From an uncultured Porphyromonadaceae bacterium (GTDB lineage: Bacteria; Bacteroidota; Bacteroidia; Bacteroidales; Muribaculaceae): a stretch of DNA of 56,747 nt. The translations under genes and the position numbers were made by a program. The notes beneath the pieces were generated by a model, which worked only from the letters and a program-made list of their open reading frames with translations, was not told where the DNA came from and did no database searches. Where the stretch lies: positions 1 through 56,747 of the forward strand of contig URCF01000014.1 in NCBI GenBank assembly GCA_900546365.1, given 5' to 3'. Of this stretch, positions 50,395 to 56,747 are shown piece by piece. The stretch's first letter is position 1; every line of letters begins with the position of its first letter.

Positions 50395-51920
50395 ACCGTT
50401 TGAACCATACCTTGATATTTGTCGTGTGCGCTCTCTGCTCCCTCGCTTCCGAGGCGGCGGAGAGCCCGGCCGACAGCATATCGCTCCGCATCCTTGACCA
50501 TTCCTCACCCGTGCCGGAGCTGAACAGCAGCGCGTGGCTCAACCCGGCCCTGAAACAGTGGCAATGGAGCAGCTCGCTCAGCACTGTGGCCGTGGGGTTC
50601 AACCACCACAAGCAGTCCCAGGCTGTCAACCCGCAGCAGGGCACCGGCGGCCAGTATTGGTATTTCAAGGCCGACAGCTATATGAAACACCGTACCTCCA
50701 CTCTATGGGGCAACGCATCCTACAGCAACGGACGCATACGCAACAAACAATGGTGCGAAGCCGTTGACCTTGACCTCATCTACCCTTATTACCCCGCCGA
50801 CGGGCGCGGCGGCAGCCTCAACATGGAGCAGTACGCTTTCTCCGGCGGCTATGCCGACCATACCGACGCGTGGGCCTGGGGTGCCTCGATCGGGTACACC
50901 GCAGGTTTGTACTACCGCCCTGTGGACCCCCGTCCCAAAGATGTGACCGGCAACCTGCAGATTGCGGCCGGAGGTGCCCGCACTATCGGCAACTACCGCC
51001 TCGGCCTCGGCCTCGAGTTCATGAAATACAAGCAATCGGTGAGCATCAGCTTCGTGTCGGAGATGGGTGTGGATAAAATCTATCACACCACCGGCATGGG
51101 CACCCACTATGTGCGGTTTGCCGGAAACGGAGCCACCACCTACTACAACGGCTACCGCTACGGCGCCTCGCTGTCGCTCCTGCCCACCTCTCTGCAAGGG
51201 TTCACCGCCACCGCAGCAGTGAGCCGCTTCAGCTTCAACTCCATCCTCTCCGACCTCAACAAGCTGCCTCTGTGCGGCGCATGGCACAACGAGTTGCACC
51301 TCAACGCCGGATATATCACCTCCAACTGGGGCGTGACCGCGAAATTCAACATCTACAAACGCCACGGACACGAAAACATATTCGGCGATGCCACCGGCAG
51401 CATCTACCCACAGATCGGGAGCTCCGACACCTACGCCGACAATGCCTATACCACCGCCGTCAACGGCGCATGGCAGAGATTCCTCTCCCCTTCCGTCCGC
51501 ATCCACGCTTCCGGCGAGATAGCCTACAGCCACCGCTGCGAGGCATATTTCACTCCCGGTCGTCAATCAATCACCAACCGCGCCGGAGGCAAGGTGGCGG
51601 CAGGTGTATCGGCACTGCTCCCCCATCAGTGGACCGTGCAGATTGACATGGCATACGGCGGACAAATTCCCGTGGCCTCCAATGACCTCATACTGCGCGA
51701 AACCACCTCGGCATCCTCGGTGTCACCTCTCATCGACATCGAGCGCACCCGCCACAGTTTTGCCGCGGCCCACACCAACACTGTCTCGGCCTCCGTTGCC
51801 ATCAGCCGGGCCATCGCCCGCAAATACGCCATCCGGCTGTCGGGACTCCATTATTTCACCACCTACAGCGGCCTTGCTCACGAACGCCGTTCGCAAGCCG
51901 CCATCTCATTCCTGTTCTGA
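50391..51920 (+). CDS. DUF6850 family outer-membrane beta-barrel protein
   Basis: The protein has 509 residues with a signal peptide (about 1-23). The mature part has many amphipathic strands and ends ERRSQAAISFLF, a normal outer-membrane C-terminus. Segments such as LSTVAVGFNHHKQSQAVNPQQG and GYRYGASLSLLPTSLQGF fit the family known as DUF6850, which regularly sits beside DUF4876 genes. It overlaps the DUF4876 gene by 4 bp. A second barrel in the operon could be an exit channel or anchor for the protease; that is inference. Confidence 0.8.
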   Translation: MNRLNHTLIFVVCALCSLASEAAESPADSISLRILDHSSPVPELNSSAWLNPALKQWQWSSSLSTVAVGFNHHKQSQAVNPQQGTGGQYWYFKADSYMKHRTSTLWGNASYSNGRIRNKQWCEAVDLDLIYPYYPADGRGGSLNMEQYAFSGGYADHTDAWAWGASIGYTAGLYYRPVDPRPKDVTGNLQIAAGGARTIGNYRLGLGLEFMKYKQSVSISFVSEMGVDKIYHTTGMGTHYVRFAGNGATTYYNGYRYGASLSLLPTSLQGFTATAAVSRFSFNSILSDLNKLPLCGAWHNELHLNAGYITSNWGVTAKFNIYKRHGHENIFGDATGSIYPQIGSSDTYADNAYTTAVNGAWQRFLSPSVRIHASGEIAYSHRCEAYFTPGRQSITNRAGGKVAAGVSALLPHQWTVQIDMAYGGQIPVASNDLILRETTSASSVSPLIDIERTRHSFAAAHTNTVSASVAISRAIARKYAIRLSGLHYFTTYSGLAHERRSQAAISFLF

Positions 51921-51941
51921 TAACAATATACATTAAAAAAT

Positions 51942-54761
51942 ATGACCTTAAAACATCTGCTAACAGCCACATTCCTGCTCGGTGCCTCCGCTGCAGCCTC
52001 CGCCCTGGCTCCCATTCCCATGGACTCGGCGGTGCACACCGGCACCCTCCCCAACGGACTCACCTACTACATCCGCCACAACGACTGGCCCGCCAACAGA
52101 GCCGACTTTTTCATCGCCCAGCGCGTTGGCTCCATCCAGGAGGAGGAGAACCAGCGCGGTCTGGCGCATTTCCTGGAGCACCTTTGCTTCAACGGCACAA
52201 AACATTTCCCCGGCAACTCGCTGATTGACTATCTCGAATCAATAGGCGTGAAATTCGGCGCCAACCTCAATGCCTACACCTCCACCGACGAAACTGTTTA
52301 CAACATCTGTCAGGTGCCCACTTCTCGCACCTCCGCCCTTGACTCCTGCATGCTCATTCTCCGCGACTGGAGCGGCGACCTCCTGCTCAAAGATGAAGAC
52401 ATCGACCAGGAACGCGGGGTAATCAAAGGGGAATGGCGTCAGCGCAACTCCGCCGCCAACACGCGTCTGCTTGAAAAAGCAGCTCCCCACATCTTCCCGG
52501 GCTCACGCTACGGCACACGCATGCCGATAGGGCTGATGAGCGTGGTGGAAAGTTTCCATCCCGACGCGCTCCGGGCATACTACAAAAAATGGTATCACCC
52601 GCAGAACCAATGTATCATAATCGTGGGCGACATCGACCCCGCCCGCACCGAACAGAAGCTGCGCGAACTGTGGGCCGACTCCCCCATGCGCGAGAATCCC
52701 GCCATCCCCACACCCGAGGTTGTGCCCGCCAACGCCGAAGTGATTGCCACCGTACAAACCGACCCCGAGCAATCCTCATCAACAGTGATGCTCTACGCCA
52801 AGCACAACGACACACCCGACCACGCACTCAACACTGTGGGTGAACTCCGCCGCGACCTCACCCGCTCGCTGGTGAGCCAGATGCTCGCCGACCGCTACGA
52901 CCTTGTGGAGAGCGACCCGGAAGCACCGTTCACCAACCTTGGTGTAGGCGACATGAAATTTCTCCTTGCCTCCACTCAGCAGGCTCTCACCGTCCGCGCC
53001 ACCGCCAAACCCGGACGCGAACTCGCCACTGCATCGGCCATCGCGGAAGAACTGAAACGTGCCGCGGCCCAAGGATTCACCCAAACCGAACTTGACCGAG
53101 CCAAAGCATCCGAAAGAGCCTCGTTTGACTCCGACTTCACCTCCCGGCGCACCAACACCGAGTATGCCCGCACCTACGTGCGTCACTATCTTGACGGCGG
53201 CAAAAACGCTCTCCCCTCGGCTGAGGCACGCTACAAAATGCTCAAAGGCATCATCAACTCCGTGACCATAGACACTGTCAATGCTTATATGCGCGAGGTA
53301 ATCAAGCCCGACAACTCCAATATCGTACTGCTGGCATATATGCCCGAGAAAGCCGCCGCGCTTTCCGATTCCGACCTCGCCGATGCTTATTCCAAAGTGG
53401 ATGGCTCGAAACTACCTCCCTACACCGATCCCCAAATAGCTTCGCATCTGCTGGACGACGAGCCTGTTGCCGGAACTGTGGCAAGCACCGACTCCATACC
53501 CGAATTCGATGTGAAAGCCCTCACGCTCAGCAACGGCATCAAGGTGTATCTCAAGCACACCGACTTCACTCCCGGCAAAGTGCTCATCCAAGGGTACTGC
53601 CCGGGTGGGCTCAGCGAAGGGTATGACCCCGCTCTCGCCGCCGAATACCGCCTTGTCAACGATGCCCTGGCTGTGAGCGGCTACGGCAACCACTCCTCCA
53701 CCGACCTCAAGCGTATGCTCGCAGGAAAAAACATCAAGACAGCTGTGGCTATCGGCAACATGGAGCAGACTCTCGGCGCTTCCGCCGACACTCCCGAGCT
53801 CGCCACCGCCCTGCAGCTCCTCTATCTCAAAGCCACAGCACCCGTCAGGGACGACCGCGCCTTCAAAGCCATGATCGAAAACCAGCGCAGCAAGCTCTCC
53901 AGCCACGATGCCAACCCCACCTTCGCCATGGGCGACTCCATCCATCTCTATGTGTATAACCGCCATCCCCTTGGCGCGAAACTCTCCTCCGAGGACCTTG
54001 ACAAGGTGGACTATGACAAAATCCTCGCCATCCACAAATCGCTCTTTGACAACATGGGTCAGTTCGCGTTCAACATTATAGGCGACTTTGACACCGACTC
54101 CATAATCCCGCTCGTGTGCCGCTACATAGCCTCGCTCCCCGCAGGCAATCGCAAACTCGAGTCCCACGACATAGGCTACCGCTATGCCCAGGGCGAGCAA
54201 TCCCACATCTTCTCCATGCCGATGACCACACCCCAGACCATCAGCTACACCTTCTACAATGCGCCCTGCGAATACAACGCCGCCAACATTGTCCTCGCCC
54301 ACGCCACCGGCTCCATCCTTCAGGGCAAACTGCGCGACGACCTACGCGAAGCCCGCGGCTGGACCTACGGCGTCAAAAGCCACTGCGGTCTCTCCGCAGG
54401 CATGAACGGCAACGACCCCGCCAGAGCTATCATACCGGTTTACATCCGTGTGGAACCACAGAATGCCGACTCGTGCTACGCCATTGTGAAAGCCACAGCC
54501 ACAGCCATGGCCACACCGGGATTTGTAACCCCCGATGAGGTGACAAAGGTGAAACAATATCTTGAAAAATCATGGCAGGACAACGGCCGCAGCAACGACT
54601 ATTGGCACACTGTGCTGAAAATGCGTCATAAATTCGGTCAGGATCTTCACACTTCTTTCCCCGACCATATCCGCACTCTCACACCCGAGCGTGTGGCCGG
54701 GTTTGCCAAGGATGTGATACTCCCCGCATCCAGGCTCCACCTGGAGATGACCCCCCTATAA
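51942..54761 (+). CDS. M16 family zinc protease (pitrilysin/insulinase type), periplasmic
   Basis: The protein has 939 residues with a signal peptide (about 1-22). The active-site motif HFLEH has His76, Glu79 (inferred catalytic) and His80, and the third zinc ligand is Glu157 in DQERGVIKGEW, 77 residues on, exactly the M16 spacing. The C-terminal half is the inactive partner domain (GWTYGVKSHCGL, the R/Y-type substrate contact region). Family members cut short peptides in a closed chamber. It lies 21 nt after the DUF6850 gene, so imported peptides or a peptide-bound ligand may be its substrate. Confidence 0.95.
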   Translation: MTLKHLLTATFLLGASAAASALAPIPMDSAVHTGTLPNGLTYYIRHNDWPANRADFFIAQRVGSIQEEENQRGLAHFLEHLCFNGTKHFPGNSLIDYLESIGVKFGANLNAYTSTDETVYNICQVPTSRTSALDSCMLILRDWSGDLLLKDEDIDQERGVIKGEWRQRNSAANTRLLEKAAPHIFPGSRYGTRMPIGLMSVVESFHPDALRAYYKKWYHPQNQCIIIVGDIDPARTEQKLRELWADSPMRENPAIPTPEVVPANAEVIATVQTDPEQSSSTVMLYAKHNDTPDHALNTVGELRRDLTRSLVSQMLADRYDLVESDPEAPFTNLGVGDMKFLLASTQQALTVRATAKPGRELATASAIAEELKRAAAQGFTQTELDRAKASERASFDSDFTSRRTNTEYARTYVRHYLDGGKNALPSAEARYKMLKGIINSVTIDTVNAYMREVIKPDNSNIVLLAYMPEKAAALSDSDLADAYSKVDGSKLPPYTDPQIASHLLDDEPVAGTVASTDSIPEFDVKALTLSNGIKVYLKHTDFTPGKVLIQGYCPGGLSEGYDPALAAEYRLVNDALAVSGYGNHSSTDLKRMLAGKNIKTAVAIGNMEQTLGASADTPELATALQLLYLKATAPVRDDRAFKAMIENQRSKLSSHDANPTFAMGDSIHLYVYNRHPLGAKLSSEDLDKVDYDKILAIHKSLFDNMGQFAFNIIGDFDTDSIIPLVCRYIASLPAGNRKLESHDIGYRYAQGEQSHIFSMPMTTPQTISYTFYNAPCEYNAANIVLAHATGSILQGKLRDDLREARGWTYGVKSHCGLSAGMNGNDPARAIIPVYIRVEPQNADSCYAIVKATATAMATPGFVTPDEVTKVKQYLEKSWQDNGRSNDYWHTVLKMRHKFGQDLHTSFPDHIRTLTPERVAGFAKDVILPASRLHLEMTPL

Positions 54762-54766
54762 AAAAC

Positions 54767-54813
54767 TCATAGGATTTATATGACTTATAGGACTTATAGG
54801 ACTTATAAGATTT
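54767..54813. repeat. 9-bp tandem repeat (GACTTATAG type)
   Basis: GACTTATAG occurs at 54782-54790 and 54791-54799, then GACTTATAA at 54800-54808, flanked by degenerate units (ATAGGATTTAT before, GATTTA after). It lies between the M16 gene end and a terminator. It contains no coding signal. Confidence 0.85.
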
Positions 54814-54817
54814 AAAA

Positions 54818-54852
54818 AATTCACCTGCCTTAGATTCTGAGGCAGGTGAATT
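54818..54852 (-). terminator. Terminator overlapping the 3' end of the E1-like gene
   Basis: A 13-bp perfect stem (54818-54830 with 54840-54852) with a 9-nt loop is followed on the minus strand by a T-run. The upstream arm lies inside the last codons of the E1-like gene, whose stop is in the loop side. Confidence 0.9.
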
Positions 54853-55564
54853 GCATTGTAAGCAGGTCGAAGCATAGCAGCCGGTTGACCAGCAGCTCTC
54901 CCACTCCGCTTATATACTTTATAGCCTCCGTGGCCTGCAGCGTGCCCAACACTCCGGGCACCACACCGAGCGGTCCCACCGGAGCCGACCGGACCACAGC
55001 TGACGGACCGTCAGGAAACAGAGTGCGAAGATCAGCCGACCCCGGGAGCACAGTCATGGTGTGACCCTCATATTGGAATATGGCACCATGATTGTACGGC
55101 TTTCCGGCCTTGACACACGCATCGTTGATCAGAAATTTTATATCAATGCTGTCGGTGGCGTCAATCACAAAATCATATCCGGCTATCAATCCGGCTATGT
55201 TGCTTTCATTGACAAACTCCCCGAACTCCTCAATCTCCACATCCGGATTCAAGGCCCGCATTCTGGCTGCCGCCGACTTCACCTTGCTCATCCCCACGGA
55301 GGCGGTGGTGTGAATCACCTGCCTCTGGAGATTGGTGGTATCCACAACATCGCCGTCGGCCACACCTATATGCCCCATACCTGCAGCGGCAAGATACAGC
55401 AGCACAGGACTTCCGAGGCCGCCGGCACCTATCACCAGCACCGACCCGTTCTTGAGCCGGAGCTGACCTTCCTCACCGAATCCCGGCAGCGAGATATGGC
55501 GGGCATAACGCAATTTTTCATCTTCCGTGAACATAACAACGCAATTTTTATCTTCCATGAACAT
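54830..55564 (-). CDS. E1-like (ThiF/MoeB/HesA) adenylyltransferase, lacking the usual cysteines
   Basis: The protein has 244 residues. The adenylation core is intact: VLVIGAGGLGSPVLLYLAAAGMGHIGVADGD (nucleotide loop), then NLQRQV and IDATDS. In ThiF/MoeB the next part has a CxxC zinc site, a catalytic Cys, and a C-terminal CxxC. Here these places read DLRTLFP and RSAPVGPLG, and the protein stops at FTCLRI, before the last CxxC. It may activate a sulfur carrier without a thioester step, or be regulatory. A second ATG at 55534 (MFTEDEKLRYARH) fits the family start better than 55564. It lies 1 nt after sufS, suggesting a link to sulfur transfer. Confidence 0.85.
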   Translation of the reverse strand: MFMEDKNCVVMFTEDEKLRYARHISLPGFGEEGQLRLKNGSVLVIGAGGLGSPVLLYLAAAGMGHIGVADGDVVDTTNLQRQVIHTTASVGMSKVKSAAARMRALNPDVEIEEFGEFVNESNIAGLIAGYDFVIDATDSIDIKFLINDACVKAGKPYNHGAIFQYEGHTMTVLPGSADLRTLFPDGPSAVVRSAPVGPLGVVPGVLGTLQATEAIKYISGVGELLVNRLLCFDLLTMQFTCLRI

Positions 55565-55565
55565 A

Positions 55566-56747
55566 CTATCCCAGCATCGCAGCCACGCGAATGAGAGCGG
55601 CTATGAATTTGTCACACTCCTCGCGGGTGTTGTAAACAGCCATCGAAGCCCGCACAGTGCCCTCCACTCCGAGAGCCTGCATGAGCGGCTGCGCACAATG
55701 GTGGCCTGTGCGCACCGCTATCCCGAGCTTGTCGAGCAGCAGCCCTATATCATAATGATGCTCATGGCCTATGAGAAACGATATCACGGCACTTTTGTGG
55801 GGTGCGGTGCCGAAAATCCTCATCCCGGGAATCTGCATCATCCGCTCAGTGGTGTACACCAGCAGGTCATGCTCATGCTCCGCTATCCTCTCCATCCCTA
55901 TCGACTGCATATATTCGATAGCGGTGTAGAAAGCGGCGATATCCACATAGTCGGGAGTGCCGGCCTCAAACTTGAACGGCAGCTCGGCAAAGGTGGTATG
56001 CTCGAAGGTGACATGGCTTATCATCTCGCCACCACCCTGGTATGGAGGCATCTTTTCCAGCAGCTCGCGCCGTCCGTAGAGCACTCCCACGCCACACGGA
56101 CCATACATCTTGTGCGATGAGAACACATAGAAATCCACCCCGAGGGCACGCACATCCACCTTGAGATGCGGAACCGCCTGGGCTCCGTCAATCAGCACCA
56201 CGGCACCGTGGTTGTGGGCCATCGCCACAATCTCCTCCACCGGGTTGACAGTGCCCAACACATTCGACACATGGCACACCGACACCACCTTGGTGCGGGG
56301 AGTGAACAGCGAGGCAAACACCTCCATGTCAAGCTCTCCATTGGCGGTGATTGGCACCACCTTGATTCTTATGCCGCGACGCTCGCGCAGCAGCTGCCAG
56401 GGCACTATATTGGCATGATGCTCCATTTGGGTGAGTATCACCTCATCGCCCGGCTCCAATAGCTCGCCATAGCTGCTCGCCACAAGGTTGATAGCCTCGG
56501 TGGTGCCGCGTGTGAAAATAATCTCAGCATCCTCGCCGGCTCCTATGAACCCGGCCACTTTGGTGCGGGCACGCTCCTGCAGTCCGGTGGCCTCCATTGA
56601 CAAGGTATGCACCCCACGGTGCACATTGGCCTTGTGGGTGAAGTACATGGAACTGATGGCGTCCACCACCTGACGGGGCGTTTGGGTGGAAGCGGCATTG
56701 TCGAGATACACCAGCTCCTTGCCGTGCACCTTGCGGCTCAGTATCGG
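55566..56747 (-). CDS. sufS: Cysteine desulfurase SufS, N-terminus cut by the window edge
   Basis: SufS takes sulfur from cysteine for iron-sulfur cluster assembly; PLP enzyme, cytosolic. The reading frame stays open to the last base (codons for PILSRKVHGKELVYL), so the true start is outside; the GTG at 56729 is not the start. The PLP lysine is in FSSHKMYGPCGVGVLYG, and the persulfide Cys is in VRTGHHCAQPLMQ, which is the type II (SufS) form. The missing part is probably only ~15 residues. sufB/C/D are expected just upstream but are not visible. Confidence 0.97.
   Translation of the reverse strand, partial: PILSRKVHGKELVYLDNAASTQTPRQVVDAISSMYFTHKANVHRGVHTLSMEATGLQERARTKVAGFIGAGEDAEIIFTRGTTEAINLVASSYGELLEPGDEVILTQMEHHANIVPWQLLRERRGIRIKVVPITANGELDMEVFASLFTPRTKVVSVCHVSNVLGTVNPVEEIVAMAHNHGAVVLIDGAQAVPHLKVDVRALGVDFYVFSSHKMYGPCGVGVLYGRRELLEKMPPYQGGGEMISHVTFEHTTFAELPFKFEAGTPDYVDIAAFYTAIEYMQSIGMERIAEHEHDLLVYTTERMMQIPGMRIFGTAPHKSAVISFLIGHEHHYDIGLLLDKLGIAVRTGHHCAQPLMQALGVEGTVRASMAVYNTREECDKFIAALIRVAAMLG

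Noticed and set aside
53412..54302. 296-codon open frame opposite the M16 gene
   Set aside because: It is an antisense shadow; the M16 protein on the other strand is certain over this stretch.
1..56747. CRISPR arrays, tRNAs, insertion sequences, prophage
   Set aside because: I saw no regularly spaced direct repeats, cloverleaf candidates, transposase genes or flanking inverted repeats. The only tandem repeat is the 9-bp one at 54767-54813.

Overview
The window is a Bacteroidales chromosome segment. The evidence is repeated TTTG-N19/20-TAnnTTTG promoters, a GldKLMN/PorP/PorT secretion operon, DUF4876- and DUF6850-type proteins, and ribosomal proteins of Bacteroidetes type. The fairly GC-rich coding and the mix of families fit Muribaculaceae best, but the genus is inference.

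Layout. (1) 1-31 is the first 31 nt of a 16S rRNA gene on the minus strand, with its leader and promoter up to about 482. A DUF1460 cysteine hydrolase runs divergently. (2) Enolase (minus) follows, and then one long minus-strand translation superoperon from rpsL (21391) down to rplQ (3088): S12-S7-EF-G-S10, the S10/spc block, secY, map, infA, L36, S13, S11, S4, rpoA, L17. It has a consensus promoter at 21540-21571 and a U-tract terminator at 3007-3041. (3) 21.7-25.4 kb holds an orphan rfbC, a Bacteroidetes-type GlmU-like sugar nucleotidyltransferase, glutamate dehydrogenase and a SecB-like protein. (4) 25.5-35.0 kb is a tightly overlapping nine-gene minus-strand operon: ybaK-like, aroC, a radical SAM protein, porT, porP, gldK, gldL, gldM, gldN. 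The last six are core parts of the type IX secretion system (T9SS). (5) 35.1-41.0 kb, plus strand, holds an outer-membrane barrel, a small protein, a Crp/Fnr regulator, an acyltransferase, asd and a cation/proton antiporter. (6) 41.0-44.2 kb is a visibly AT-rich, minus-strand island: a transglutaminase-like protein, a secreted HExxGH metallopeptidase-like domain attached to the last piece of an RHS core, a small lipoprotein, an orphan 41-codon copy of the metallopeptidase C-terminus, and another small exported protein. (7) 44.3-46.1 kb encodes a secreted protein with a T9SS-type C-terminal sorting domain. (8) 46.3-54.8 kb, plus strand, is a four-gene envelope operon: TonB-dependent receptor, DUF4876 lipoprotein, DUF6850 outer-membrane protein and M16 zinc protease. 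(9) 54.8-56.7 kb holds an E1-like (ThiF/MoeB) protein lacking the usual cysteines, next to sufS, which is cut by the window edge.

How the parts relate. The T9SS operon supplies an outer-membrane export machine, and the 44.3-46.1 kb protein is a likely client. The AT-rich island has the tip / small protein / tip remnant / small protein order known from RHS polymorphic-toxin loci and is the most unusual part of the window. The four-gene TonB operon looks like an uptake system coupled to proteolysis, with unknown substrate. Several promoters lie so close to the start codon that the mRNAs should be leaderless or nearly so.
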